Part shown: in pieces, positions 33,838-42,450 of the stretch
How positions within the stretch are numbered: position 1 is the first letter of the stretch
Layout: every line of letters begins with the position of its first letter
Assembly (NCBI GenBank): GCA_029006155.1
Contig: JAQXGF010000145.1
Span: 1 to 60,204 of the forward strand
Source of the DNA: Lachnospiraceae bacterium
Lineage (GTDB): Bacteria > Bacillota > Clostridia > Lachnospirales > Lachnospiraceae
Direction: 5' to 3'
Length of the DNA: 60,204 bases
Notes under the pieces: model-generated
Told to the model about the DNA's origin: nothing
Seen by the model: only the letters and a program-made list of their open reading frames with translations
The model's database searches: none
Position numbers and translations under genes: made by a program

Positions 33838-35121
33838 ATGAAGCCATATAAGGAAATGACCAGAGAAGAATTACTGCAGGAAAAGGCAGCGCTTGAAGCA
33901 AAGTACAAAGAGTTTCAGGCAAAAGGGATGAAGCTTGATATGTCCAGAGGAAAGCCGTCAAAGGCACAGCTGGATCTGTCGAATGGCATGATGGACGTGC
34001 TGAACAGCAGCTCGGATATGGTGTGTGCGGCAGGGGTCGACTGCAGAAACTACGGCATTATGGATGGTATTCCGGAGGCAAGACATCTGCTCGCAGATAT
34101 GTCTGAAGTTCCGGAGAAGAATATTCTGATCTATGGTAACTCCAGTTTGAATGTCATGTTTGATACCGTTGCACGTGCGATGACGATGGGCATCTGCGGA
34201 CATACGCCGTGGGGAAAGCTGGACAAGGTAAAATTCCTCTGTCCGGTACCGGGCTATGACCGCCACTTTGGAATCACCGAATTTTTCGGTATTGAGATGA
34301 TCAATGTACCGCTGCTTCCGACCGGCCCGGATATGGATATGGTAGAGCGCCTCGTCTCTGAGGATCCGGCGATCAAGGGTATCTGGTGTGTGCCGAAGTA
34401 TTCGAACCCGACCGGTATTTCCTATTCCGATGAGACGGTACGCCGCTTCGCAAAGCTGAAGCCGGCAGCTCCGGATTTCCGGATTTTCTGGGATAATGCA
34501 TATTCCATCCATCACCTGTACGAGGATGATCAGGACGTGATCCTGGAGCTTCTCACGGAGTGTGAGAAGGAAGGCACCGAGGACATGGTCTATAAGTTCA
34601 TCTCTACTTCCAAGGTCAGCTTCCCGGGCTCCGGTATCGCGGCAATGGCAGCGTCTGAGGCGAACCTTGCAGATGCAAGACATTGGATGAATTACCAGAC
34701 GATCGGCCATGACAAGCTGAATCAGCTGCGTCACGTGCGCTTCTTCAAGGATATGGATGGCATGCATGAGCACATGAAAAAGCATGCGGCGATCCTGCGT
34801 CCGAAGTTTGAGGCTGTTGAGCATGCTCTTGAGCAGGGACTTGACGGACTGGAGATCGGAAGCTGGACGAACCCGAAGGGCGGCTACTTTATCTCCTTTG
34901 ATGCACTGGATGGCTGTGCAAAGAAGATCGTAGCGATGGCAAAAGAGGCAGGGCTCGTGCTCACAGGAGCAGGCGCGACTTATCCGTATGGAAAAGACCC
35001 GGATGATAAAAATATCCGTATCGCACCGTCCTTCCCGACGCTGGAAGATCTGCAGACGGCGGCAGAGCTGTTCGTTGTCTGCGTAAAGCTTGTATCGGCG
35101 GAGAAGCTTCTGGAGCAGTAA
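33838..35121 (+). CDS. PLP-dependent class I/II aminotransferase (putative aspartate aminotransferase)
   Basis: A 427-residue enzyme. It starts with a helical N-terminal extension (REELLQEKAALEAKYKEFQA), then KLDMSRGKPSKAQLDLSNG. The PLP lysine is K259 in FISTSKVSFPGSG, and IWCVPKYSNPTGISYSDE contains the NPTG motif; RIAPSFPTLEDL carries the substrate-carboxylate arginine. It belongs to the subgroup of Aminotran_MocR-type enzymes shown in some species to act as aspartate aminotransferases. The amino donor cannot be fixed from sequence. GGAGG is upstream, and a strong promoter and a terminator flank it, so it is a single-gene unit. Confidence 0.92.
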   Translation: MKPYKEMTREELLQEKAALEAKYKEFQAKGMKLDMSRGKPSKAQLDLSNGMMDVLNSSSDMVCAAGVDCRNYGIMDGIPEARHLLADMSEVPEKNILIYGNSSLNVMFDTVARAMTMGICGHTPWGKLDKVKFLCPVPGYDRHFGITEFFGIEMINVPLLPTGPDMDMVERLVSEDPAIKGIWCVPKYSNPTGISYSDETVRRFAKLKPAAPDFRIFWDNAYSIHHLYEDDQDVILELLTECEKEGTEDMVYKFISTSKVSFPGSGIAAMAASEANLADARHWMNYQTIGHDKLNQLRHVRFFKDMDGMHEHMKKHAAILRPKFEAVEHALEQGLDGLEIGSWTNPKGGYFISFDALDGCAKKIVAMAKEAGLVLTGAGATYPYGKDPDDKNIRIAPSFPTLEDLQTAAELFVVCVKLVSAEKLLEQ

Positions 35122-35233
35122 GGGCATTGCGTGCTCGCGCAGAGGAGGACTTCTGGTGCGGATCGTTTCTGGAAGAATCAGGAGAAAGCTGTATTTTATG
35201 CTTGCCCTATGATGGTATTATACGGTATAATGA

Positions 35234-35263
35234 GGCAGGGTGTGATGTCACACCCTGCCTTTT
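35234..35263 (+). terminator. Terminator after the aminotransferase gene
   Basis: A perfect 12-bp stem GGCAGGGTGTGA / TCACACCCTGCC with a 2-base loop, followed by TTTT. Confidence 0.85.
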
Positions 35264-35363
35264 CGTGAGTATGGACAGGCTATGTATTTATAATAATTTA
35301 TAATAGAGGTATGGGTTCCTGCGGTTTGTGTAGGGCCGACAGGAAGATTGGAGGAGCAGTGAG

Positions 35364-36977
35364 ATGAAGCGGTGTATTATTTGCGGCAATCTTGGCGATG
35401 ATAATAGTACAGTCTGCGAAGTGTGTGGAAATCCTTACATGGATCTCGATGATGACGCACCAGATCGTATGGAAGCAGGAGTGGATCCTGTGATGGAGCC
35501 GGAGATCGAAGAGCCGGAGCAGGAGCCGGGCATTCCGGAAGACTGGGAGCCAGAGCAGGAAGCTGCGGCAGCAGAAGAAGTGGAAGCGCAGGAAGAGACG
35601 CCTGTGACAGAAGAGACAGAAGAAGCGCCAAAGGAGCCGGCAGCGGAACCAGTCGCGTCCCCGCAGCAGCCGGTACATAGGCAGGCAGCAGTACCAAAGA
35701 GACCGGTACAGCAGCCAATGCCACCGAAAGCAGAGCCGGAGCGGGCAACCGTAGAGAATCCGGGGCAGATGGCAGATGTTCCGAAGCAGGCAGCAGATGC
35801 GCCGAGACAGACTGCGCAGGCAGCCAGACCGAGAACGGCTGGTGGGAATGGCCATCGGATGAGCAGTCCGCAGATTTATGGACAGACGGCAGGATCTGGA
35901 GCGCCGGGGCAGACGCAGACGGATGGCATGGTCCGCCGGACGATGAATGGCAATGGCCGTCCGGCAAATCATCAGCCGACGGCAGGAGTCAGACGGCCGG
36001 CAAATGCGGCAGGCCGCCCGGTGCAGAACCGTCCGATGAATGGCCAGGGTCAGCCGATGCAGAGCCGCCCGGTAAATAATCAGGGTCAGCCGATGCAGAG
36101 CCGCCCGGTGCAGAATCGTCCGATGAATGGCCAGGGTCAGTCAATGCAGAACCGCCCGATGAATGCGCCGCAGCATGGCGTGCCGTCCATGGGATTTCGG
36201 AATATAAAGATTCGTGAGATGTCGAAGAAAACGTTCCGCTCGCCACTGTTTGTGCTGATCGCACTGTTACAGACGGTTTATCTGGCAGGCTCGATCGCTG
36301 CGATTTTTATGAAACAGTTGAATTTCTCACAGGTAATGCGGCTTATCACAGGCATTTCGATGCCGTCGCAGCTCACCGGATATATGGATCAGCTCCTGAA
36401 GCTGATGGCAAAGCTTGATACCGGCGCGATTGCAGCGAACCTGGTGATCCGGATCCCGGATATCCTGATGTGTATTGGCCTGTGGATGATTGTCTTTGCA
36501 GCCCGTTCAAAGAAGGAAGAGATGCCGGGAGGCGGCTTCACGTTCCTGAAGGTCGTTGTGATCATCGGCCTGATCAAGAGCTGTGTGCTCATGCTTGCCG
36601 GACTTGTCATTTCGGTAGCGCTGGTCGTATCCGCATGGGCATCCGGTGTACAGACGATGATCGTCGCAGCAGTTGTGACCCTTGTCATTATGATCGTGCT
36701 CACCATGTTCGTTGTAATGTACTATTTCAGCTATCTTGCGATGCTGCGCACGTTCCGCACGAATACACAGAAGGGTGAAAGCTATGGTGCGGCATCCGGG
36801 TATGTGGCAGTTATCTACATCCTTATGGGTCTGTTCGGGATCATCGGATTGCTCTCCGGTATCGTAAACGGAGAGATTTCCGGTATCGTAGGATCTGCGG
36901 GAAAGATCGGCTGGATGCTCCTGATGGCATTCTGGATCTTCCGCTATCGCAGTACGCTGAGTGAGATTGAGGACTGA
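35364..36977 (+). CDS. Zinc-ribbon membrane protein with proline/glutamine-rich linker
   Basis: A 537-residue protein. The zinc ribbon (CIICGNLGDDNSTVCEVCGN) is at 4-23. An acidic and then Pro/Gln/Asn-rich disordered stretch runs to about 280, with near-identical repeats of QNRPMNGQGQPMQSRPV. The C-terminal ~250 residues contain five or six membrane segments (LFVLIALLQTVYLAGSIAAI, VVIIGLIKSCVLMLAGLVI, IYILMGLFGIIGLLSGIV). GGAGGAG precedes the start. The linker DNA is itself repetitive (36030-36160). The zinc ribbon facing the cytoplasm resembles the protein at 1587. Function is unknown. Confidence 0.7.
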   Translation: MKRCIICGNLGDDNSTVCEVCGNPYMDLDDDAPDRMEAGVDPVMEPEIEEPEQEPGIPEDWEPEQEAAAAEEVEAQEETPVTEETEEAPKEPAAEPVASPQQPVHRQAAVPKRPVQQPMPPKAEPERATVENPGQMADVPKQAADAPRQTAQAARPRTAGGNGHRMSSPQIYGQTAGSGAPGQTQTDGMVRRTMNGNGRPANHQPTAGVRRPANAAGRPVQNRPMNGQGQPMQSRPVNNQGQPMQSRPVQNRPMNGQGQSMQNRPMNAPQHGVPSMGFRNIKIREMSKKTFRSPLFVLIALLQTVYLAGSIAAIFMKQLNFSQVMRLITGISMPSQLTGYMDQLLKLMAKLDTGAIAANLVIRIPDILMCIGLWMIVFAARSKKEEMPGGGFTFLKVVVIIGLIKSCVLMLAGLVISVALVVSAWASGVQTMIVAAVVTLVIMIVLTMFVVMYYFSYLAMLRTFRTNTQKGESYGAASGYVAVIYILMGLFGIIGLLSGIVNGEISGIVGSAGKIGWMLLMAFWIFRYRSTLSEIED

Positions 36978-37060
36978 GCGTAAGCTTTCTGCCCACGGTT
37001 TGGAATGAGAAATTTGATTACCACACGTGATGGAAACAACGGGTTTGTCTGAAAAATGTG

Positions 37061-37104
37061 TCTCCTGCCATGTCTGTAAATTCAGACCGGCAGGAGATTT
37101 TTTT
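37061..37104 (+). terminator. Terminator
   Basis: Stem TCTCCTGCC..TCTG / CAGA..GGCAGGAGA followed by seven T residues, about 85 bases after the zinc-ribbon gene. Confidence 0.85.
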
Positions 37105-37114
37105 GTTTCTATAG

Positions 37115-37183
37115 TTGACAGCACCGGGAGAATCTGTTAGTATGAACGAGTGATTTGATTTAGCATGGTAGAGTGCTACCATG
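37115..37183 (+). promoter_or_regulatory. Promoter and inverted repeat of the amino acid transporter operon
   Basis: TTGACA (37115-37120), a 17-bp spacer and TAGTAT (37138-37143). About 20 bases downstream is a perfect inverted repeat CATGGTAG / CTACCATG with a 4-base centre (37164-37183), which may be an operator or a leader hairpin close to the start at 37204. Confidence 0.7.
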
Positions 37184-37203
37184 AGAAAGAGAGAGGATCG
37201 ATT

Positions 37204-38058
37204 ATGAAAAAGACAGTTGTATGTATCCTGACCGGCGCAGCGCTGGCAGTATCGATGATTGGAAGTACCGCATGCTTTGCGGAGGAGCAGAAGACGTTTA
37301 CGGTAGGATTTGATGCAGAGTATCCGCCGTATGGATACATGGATGAGAATGGTGAGTATACCGGATTTGACCTGGAGCTGGCACAGGCGGTCTGCGATCT
37401 GGAGGGCTGGGAGCTCGTAAAGACGCCGATCGACTGGGATTCTAAGGATATGGAGCTGAACTCCGGATCGATCGACTGTATCTGGAACGGATTTACGATG
37501 AATGGACGTGAGGATGACTACACCTGGTCCAAGCCATATGTGGACAACAGTCAGGTCATCGTCGTTCCGGAGAATTCAGAGGTGACCGATCTTTCCGGAT
37601 TGGCTGGCAAGATCGTCGGCGTACAGGCTGCATCTGCAGCACTGGAGCTCTTAAGCGACGGTGGCGATCAGGCGGATCTGGCAGCGACCTTTGGATCTCT
37701 GCAGCAGTTCCCGGACTACAACAATGCATTCGTAGAGCTGCAGGCTGGCAGCATTGATGCAGTAGCGATGGATATCGGAGTCGCACAGTACCAGCTGAAG
37801 CAGAAGGAGGGCTACAAGATCCTCGATGAGAAGCTGAACAGCGAGAAATATGCGATCGGTTTCAAGCTTGGCAATGAAGAGCTGCGTGACACCGTAGATG
37901 CGGATCTGGATCAGCTCGTTGCAGACGGCACGTTTGCCAAACTCGCTGAAAAGTATGAGCTGACCGATATGGTTTGCCTCGGAACAGACGAGGGTGAGAC
38001 CGAAGCTGAGACAGAGGGCGCACAGACCGAAGCAGCGACAGAGGCTGTGACGGAGTAA
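37204..38058 (+). CDS. Amino acid ABC transporter substrate-binding protein
   Basis: A 284-residue exported protein of family 3. The start at 37204 gives a proper signal peptide (VVCILTGAALAVSMIGSTAC, then FAEEQ) with GAGAGAGG upstream. Motifs include FTVGFDAEYPPYGYMDENGE and FDLELAQAVCDLEGWE, then VGVQAASAALELL. The C-terminus is a Thr/Glu/Ala-rich tail. Binds a polar amino acid outside the cell and passes it to the permease at 38264. First gene of a three-gene operon. Confidence 0.93.
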   Translation: MKKTVVCILTGAALAVSMIGSTACFAEEQKTFTVGFDAEYPPYGYMDENGEYTGFDLELAQAVCDLEGWELVKTPIDWDSKDMELNSGSIDCIWNGFTMNGREDDYTWSKPYVDNSQVIVVPENSEVTDLSGLAGKIVGVQAASAALELLSDGGDQADLAATFGSLQQFPDYNNAFVELQAGSIDAVAMDIGVAQYQLKQKEGYKILDEKLNSEKYAIGFKLGNEELRDTVDADLDQLVADGTFAKLAEKYELTDMVCLGTDEGETEAETEGAQTEAATEAVTE

Positions 38059-38206
38059 GCACAGAAGAAGCCATAGCGATTTGTTCAGAACTGGTGCAAG
38101 ACAGCGTTTTTTCCACGGGCAACGCTTACAGCGGGGCTTTGTCAGGAACCGGTAAGAGGCGGGCAGGACGATCCGCCTGACAACGAAACAGAAAGAACAA
38201 CAGGGA

Positions 38207-38243
38207 CTGCCGCAGACAAGGTGCTTTGCGGCAGCTCCTTTTG
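38207..38243 (+). terminator. Intra-operon terminator or attenuator
   Basis: Stem CTGCCGCA / TGCGGCAG with a 12-base loop, followed by CTCCTTTT, in the 205-base gap between the binding-protein and permease genes. A partial stop here would give more binding protein than permease, a common arrangement. Confidence 0.7.
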
Positions 38244-38263
38244 TCTGATGACAGGAGGATGAA

Positions 38264-38914
38264 ATGAAGCTTTCGGTTATGCTTGAGCAGCTCAGCAGCG
38301 GAATGCTGCGGTCAATGGAAATCTTTTTTCTGACGTTGATTTTTTCATTGCCGCTCGGATTGCTGATCTCATTTGGCAGAATGTCAAAAAATAAGATTCT
38401 GCGTACTATTGTAAAGGTCTATATTTCCGTCATGCGCGGAACACCGCTGATGCTGCAGTTGCTGGTCGTGTATTTTGGCCCGTATTACCTGTTTGGGATG
38501 CAGATTGGCGGGACCTATCGGTTCACGGCGATCATCCTTGGATTTGCGCTGAACTATGCAGCATATTTTGCAGAGATTTACCGGTCGGGAATCGAGTCGA
38601 TGCCGGTCGGACAGTATGAGGCGGCGCGGGTGCTTGGCTATAGTAAGACACAGTGCTTCTGCTGTATCATTTTTCCACAGGTCGTAAAACGGATTTTGCC
38701 GTCGATCACGAATGAGGTCATCACGCTTGTAAAGGATACGTCATTGAGCTTCTCGCTGGCCTATGCGGAGATGTTCACGATCGCGAAGCAGATCGCTGCG
38801 GCACAGACGACCTTCATCCCGTTTGTCGTGGCTGCGATTTTCTATTACATCTTTAATCTGGTTGTCGCGGTTGTGATGGAGCGGCTGGAGAAGAAGCTCA
38901 GCTATTATCAATAA
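38264..38914 (+). CDS. Amino acid ABC transporter permease
   Basis: A 216-residue membrane protein of the HisM/GlnP type. About five membrane segments are present. The EAA coupling loop reads EAARVLGYSKTQCFCCIIFP, with Q replacing some usual residues. VMRGTPLMLQLLVVYFG is the N-terminal family landmark. GGAGG precedes the start. It pairs with the ATPase 15 bases downstream and forms a homodimeric pore for polar amino acids. Confidence 0.93.
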   Translation: MKLSVMLEQLSSGMLRSMEIFFLTLIFSLPLGLLISFGRMSKNKILRTIVKVYISVMRGTPLMLQLLVVYFGPYYLFGMQIGGTYRFTAIILGFALNYAAYFAEIYRSGIESMPVGQYEAARVLGYSKTQCFCCIIFPQVVKRILPSITNEVITLVKDTSLSFSLAYAEMFTIAKQIAAAQTTFIPFVVAAIFYYIFNLVVAVVMERLEKKLSYYQ

Positions 38915-38929
38915 GGCGGGAGGAAGAAC

Positions 38930-39691
38930 ATGAAGCTACTGGAAATGAAGCATATAAAAAAGGAATTTGACGGGCTCGGTGTGCTCAAGGACATTTCGCT
39001 TTCGGTGGAAGAAGGAGAGATCCTCTCGATCATCGGACCGTCCGGTTCCGGTAAATCAACGCTGCTGCGCTGTGCGACGATGCTGGAGCAGATCGACGGC
39101 GGAGAGATCTGCTACATGGGGGACCGTGTCGCATACGTCGATACGCAGGGCAACCGGAATTACCCGAAGGGCGATCAGGCGCGGAAGATTCACTCCTATT
39201 TTGGACTGGTATTTCAGAATTTTAACCTGTTCCCGCATTACTCGGTCATGAAAAATATCACGGATGCGCCGATCCGGATCCAGAAGCGGAACAAGGATGA
39301 GGTGTTCAAAGAGGCGCGGGAGCTGCTCGCGAAGATGGGCCTTTCTGATAAGGAAAATGCATATCCGTGCCAGCTCTCCGGCGGTCAGTGCCAGCGAGTT
39401 GCGATCGCGCGGGCGCTTGCACTGAATCCGAAGATTCTCTTTTTCGATGAGCCGACGAGTGCGCTCGATCCGGAGCTGACCGGTGAGGTATTGAAGGTCA
39501 TCCGGTCGCTGGCAGATCTGCAGATCACGATGGTGATCGTCACGCATGAGATGAGCTTCGCGCGGGATATTTCCGACCGGGTCATTTTTATGGATCAGGG
39601 TGTGGTAGCACTCGAAGGAAAGCCGGATGAGGTATTTGACGCCGATCACGCGCGGATCCGGGAGTTCCTTGGACGGATCAGTGAGCGGTAG
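38930..39691 (+). CDS. Amino acid ABC transporter ATP-binding protein
   Basis: A 253-residue ATPase of the GlnQ/HisP type. Walker A is GPSGSGKST, signature LSGGQCQRVAIARA, Walker B ILFFDEPTSALDPE, followed by the switch histidine in VTHEM. All key residues are intact. Contains a short insertion after the Walker A region (YMGDRVAYVDTQGNRNYPKG). Energises the permease encoded just upstream. Last gene of the operon, followed by a hairpin terminator at 39744. Confidence 0.95.
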   Translation: MKLLEMKHIKKEFDGLGVLKDISLSVEEGEILSIIGPSGSGKSTLLRCATMLEQIDGGEICYMGDRVAYVDTQGNRNYPKGDQARKIHSYFGLVFQNFNLFPHYSVMKNITDAPIRIQKRNKDEVFKEARELLAKMGLSDKENAYPCQLSGGQCQRVAIARALALNPKILFFDEPTSALDPELTGEVLKVIRSLADLQITMVIVTHEMSFARDISDRVIFMDQGVVALEGKPDEVFDADHARIREFLGRISER

Positions 39692-39743
39692 GGCGCGGTG
39701 GCATCTGCTGGATACAGGATAATTAAATATGAAAAGTTTGGAG

Positions 39744-39790
39744 GATTCTCTCCTGTCTGGTCGAGACGATCAGGCGGGGGAGAATTTTTA
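39744..39790 (+). terminator. Terminator of the amino acid transporter operon
   Basis: Stem ATTCTCTCCTGTCTG / CAGGCGGGGGAGAAT, with G-U pairs, followed by a T-run. The rest of the 514-base gap (39692-40205) is A+T-rich, with a palindrome GTAGATCTAC at 39853-39862 and the promoter described next. Confidence 0.7.
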
Positions 39791-40024
39791 ATACAGAAAA
39801 TACGTCCTGTAAAGCAGAAATGTTCCACGAGGATGCGTACTGCGCATAAGATGTAGATCTACCGTAGATAGTTTTTTACTCTTGCAGGCAGCGAATCGGG
39901 TAGCTATTCCCGTAGTTTATATTTTTGTATAGTAAATTTGCAAACGAGAATACTAAAATATTATGAGTAAGGATAAAAAATCTCTTTATGGTTAGCGTAA
40001 ACTAATGTAATTTAATACTTGTAT

Positions 40025-40205
40025 TTGCATGAATTGGAAATGTGTGTTATAGTAGCAACGGCACAGTAAGAAAATTGCTGCGAAACACCGATGGTGTATG
40101 AAGACATAGATTTAAAATAGATCTATTATCGGTTGGCAGGCGAATGACTATCAGAAGTATGTCGCCGGTGTGCAGCGTCATCATAGACAGAAAGAAGGAA
40201 CTAAC
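40025..40205 (+). promoter_or_regulatory. Promoter and structured leader of the CobW-type operon
   Basis: TTGCAT (40025-40030), a 17-bp spacer and TATAGT (40048-40053). The leader to the ATG at 40206 is about 145 bases. It can form at least two hairpins: ACACC / GGTGT near 40086-40100 and GGCGA / TCGCC around 40139-40167. It does not match any riboswitch class I can recall. No clear Zur or Fur box was found. Confidence 0.55.
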
Positions 40206-41450
40206 ATGACAAAGGTAGACATTTTTTCCGGGTTCCTCGGAGCCGGAAAGACCACGCTGATCAAGAAGCTGGTCAAGGAAGTATTTGCAGGCAAGAAGAT
40301 TGTCCTGATTGAAAATGAGTTCGGTGAGATCGGTATCGACGGCGGATTTTTAAAGGATGCGGGCATCAACATCACAGAGATGAATTCCGGCTGCATCTGC
40401 TGCTCTCTGGTCGGCGATTTTGGCAAGGCACTGAAGAAGGTCGCAGACGAGTATCATCCGGATCGGATCATCATCGAGCCGTCCGGTGTCGGCAAGCTTT
40501 CCGATGTGCGCGCTGCAGTTGAGAATGTGGCGGACGAGGCAGATCTGGTAGTCAACGCGCTGGTGACAGTAGCGGATGCATCCAAGATCAAGATGTATAT
40601 GAAGAATTTCGGTGAGTTTTATAACAACCAGATCGAGAATGCGGGTGCCGTTATTTTAAGCAGAACGCAGAAGCTCTCCGAGGAGAAGCAGCTGCAGGCA
40701 GCAGAGCTGATCCGGGAGAAGAATCCGAATGCGGTCGTCATCACGACTCCGTGGGATGAGCTGACCGGCGAGCAGATCATCAAGGCGATTGAGGGAAGCG
40801 ATTCTCTGGCAAGAGAGCTGCTCGAAGAGGAGAAGCACGGCCATCATCATCACGATCATGACGGCGAGTGCTGCTGCGGTCACGACCATGAGCATGAGGA
40901 GCATGAGCACCATCATCACGACCATGAGGACGAGTGTGGCTGTGGACACGACCACGAGGAGCATGAGCACCATCATCACGACCATGACGATGAGTGCTGC
41001 TGCGGCCATGACCATGAGCACGAAGACCACCATCACGACCACGATCATGAAGAGCATGAGCATCATCACGATCACGACCATGAGCACGAGCATCACTATG
41101 ATGAAAATGGCGTATGCAGCTGTGGGCATCATCATGATGAGGATGAGCACGGCCATCATCACCACCATCATGCAGATGAAGTATTTACATCCTGGGGCCG
41201 TGAGACACCGCGGAAGTACACAAAGGAGGAACTGGAAAAGATCCTGAAGACCTTAAGTGATTCCGAGGAGTACGGCATCGTCCTGCGTGCAAAGGGTATG
41301 CTGCCGACCGCGGACGGTACATGGCTGCACTTTGACCTCGTTCCGGGCGAGTATGAGATCCGTAACGGCAGTGCAGACTACACCGGACGTCTGTGCGTCA
41401 TCGGTTCCAAGCTGGCAGAGGACAAGCTCGCTGAGCTGTTCGGACTGTAA
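40206..41450 (+). CDS. CobW/COG0523-family GTPase with His/Cys-rich metal-binding insert
   Basis: A 414-residue putative metallochaperone. Walker A GFLGAGKTT is at 9-17, the CxCC metal motif SGCICCS has C63, C65, C66, and the family's GTP-binding aspartates follow. Residues ~212-322 are an insert made of His/Asp/Glu runs and four Cys blocks (ECCCGHD twice, ECGCGHD, VCSCGHH). The C-terminal CobW domain resumes after it. The start at 40206 has GAAGGA upstream. Likely handles zinc, cobalt or nickel in the cytoplasm. Eleven bases separate it from the second CobW-type gene. Confidence 0.88.
   Translation: MTKVDIFSGFLGAGKTTLIKKLVKEVFAGKKIVLIENEFGEIGIDGGFLKDAGINITEMNSGCICCSLVGDFGKALKKVADEYHPDRIIIEPSGVGKLSDVRAAVENVADEADLVVNALVTVADASKIKMYMKNFGEFYNNQIENAGAVILSRTQKLSEEKQLQAAELIREKNPNAVVITTPWDELTGEQIIKAIEGSDSLARELLEEEKHGHHHHDHDGECCCGHDHEHEEHEHHHHDHEDECGCGHDHEEHEHHHHDHDDECCCGHDHEHEDHHHDHDHEEHEHHHDHDHEHEHHYDENGVCSCGHHHDEDEHGHHHHHHADEVFTSWGRETPRKYTKEELEKILKTLSDSEEYGIVLRAKGMLPTADGTWLHFDLVPGEYEIRNGSADYTGRLCVIGSKLAEDKLAELFGL
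40837..41172 (+). repeat. His-codon-rich coding repeat
   Basis: Repeated CATCATCAC and GACCATGAGCATGAG units with a period of about 60-65 bases encode the metal-binding insert of the CobW-type protein. It can expand or contract by recombination. Confidence 0.8.
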
Positions 41451-41461
41451 GGAGGGCATAC

Positions 41462-42406
41462 ATGGCATCGATACCGCTTTATCTCATCAATGGTTTTCTG
41501 GAGGCAGGCAAGACGACGTTTCTGGAGGATGTCCTGCTGAATGGAGATTTCGCCGACGGACAGAAAACACTTCTGATCCTCTGTGAGGAAGGAGAAGTCG
41601 AGTATAATCAGTCGGCTCTGACAAATCTGAATATGTTATCACTGACGGTAGAGGAAGAGCAGCAGTTCAGCGCGTCTTTTCTGAATGACTGCGTGAAAAA
41701 ATACCGTCCGAAGCGTGTCTTTGTGGAAATGAACGGCATGTGGGATCCGTCCTGGATGTTTGAGCAGCGCCTTCCGGCAGGGCTTGAGATCGCACAGGTG
41801 ATCACGATCGTCGATGCGAGCACCTTTCAGGTCTATGTCAACAACATGAAAGGCATTCTGAGCAACCTGTTTGCCAATACCGAGATGGTCATTTTCAACC
41901 GGGCTACCGAGGTGATGCCGCTGCATTCTTTCCGCAGAGCGGTGCGCGGCGTGAATCCGAGAGCGATGGTTTACTTCGAGGATGCCGACGGCAATCCGGT
42001 CGATCCGGGCATGGAGGAGCCGCCGTATGATCTGAATGCGGATGTAATCCAGCTCGACGACATGGACTATGGCCTCTGGTATCTCGACGTATCGGACAAT
42101 CCGCAGCGCTATGAGGGCAAGAAGGTCCGCTTCCTCGCGAAGATCATGAAGTCCAGACGGTTCCCGGAGAACACCTTCATTCCGGGCCGGAACGTCATGA
42201 CCTGCTGCGAGAATGATATCCGCTTTGTCGGGTACGTGTGCCGTGCGGATTTTGCAGATCAGCTGAAATCCCGCCAGTGGGTATGGATCACGGCGGAGAT
42301 CCACGAAGAATATGCACGTGAGTACGGCGAGGAAGGTCCGGTGCTGCGCGGAATCCGTTTTGAGGAGGCCGAAAAGCCGGAGGACGAGGTCGTATACTTT
42401 AATTAG
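41462..42406 (+). CDS. CobW-type GTPase fused to a DUF1980-like domain
   Basis: A 314-residue protein. The N-terminal ~190 residues are a P47K/CobW GTPase with Walker A NGFLEAGKTTFLED, but the CxCC motif is missing. The C-terminal ~115 residues (YEGKKVRFLAKIMKS, then FIPGRNVMTCCENDIRFVGYV) match the conserved part of DUF1980/YcgQ-type proteins, including the adjacent cysteine pair. Elsewhere DUF1980 proteins occur beside, not fused to, CobW proteins and a YcgR-type permease, often under zinc control. It overlaps no gene, follows the His-rich CobW gene, and has AAGGAGG upstream. Probable role in metal delivery; the metal is unknown. Confidence 0.75.
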   Translation: MASIPLYLINGFLEAGKTTFLEDVLLNGDFADGQKTLLILCEEGEVEYNQSALTNLNMLSLTVEEEQQFSASFLNDCVKKYRPKRVFVEMNGMWDPSWMFEQRLPAGLEIAQVITIVDASTFQVYVNNMKGILSNLFANTEMVIFNRATEVMPLHSFRRAVRGVNPRAMVYFEDADGNPVDPGMEEPPYDLNADVIQLDDMDYGLWYLDVSDNPQRYEGKKVRFLAKIMKSRRFPENTFIPGRNVMTCCENDIRFVGYVCRADFADQLKSRQWVWITAEIHEEYAREYGEEGPVLRGIRFEEAEKPEDEVVYFN

Positions 42407-42412
42407 TTTAAC

Positions 42413-42441
42413 TTGACAAAACAGGTGAGAACCTGTATAGT
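42413..42441 (+). promoter_or_regulatory. SRP RNA promoter
   Basis: TTGACA (42413-42418), a 17-bp spacer and TATAGT (42436-42441), ten bases before the RNA. It starts seven bases after the stop codon of the CobW-DUF1980 gene. Confidence 0.85.
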
Positions 42442-42450
42442 TTATTTTAT

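Noticed and set aside
33958..35127. Long open frame antisense to the aminotransferase gene
   Set aside because: The sense gene has complete aminotransferase motifs, promoter and ribosome site. The antisense frame has no recognisable family and reflects codon bias.
35225..35263. TATAAT directly before the hairpin at 35234 as a promoter
   Set aside because: Transcription would start inside the terminator hairpin; no gene would be served.
40054..40205. Known riboswitch (cobalamin, NiCo, manganese)
   Set aside because: None of the conserved boxes of these classes could be found, so only an unclassified leader is reported.
40837..41172. Regular DNA repeats that could suggest a CRISPR array
   Set aside because: The repeats stay in frame and encode His/Asp/Glu/Cys blocks of the CobW-type protein. 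Spacers are not unique and unit length varies.
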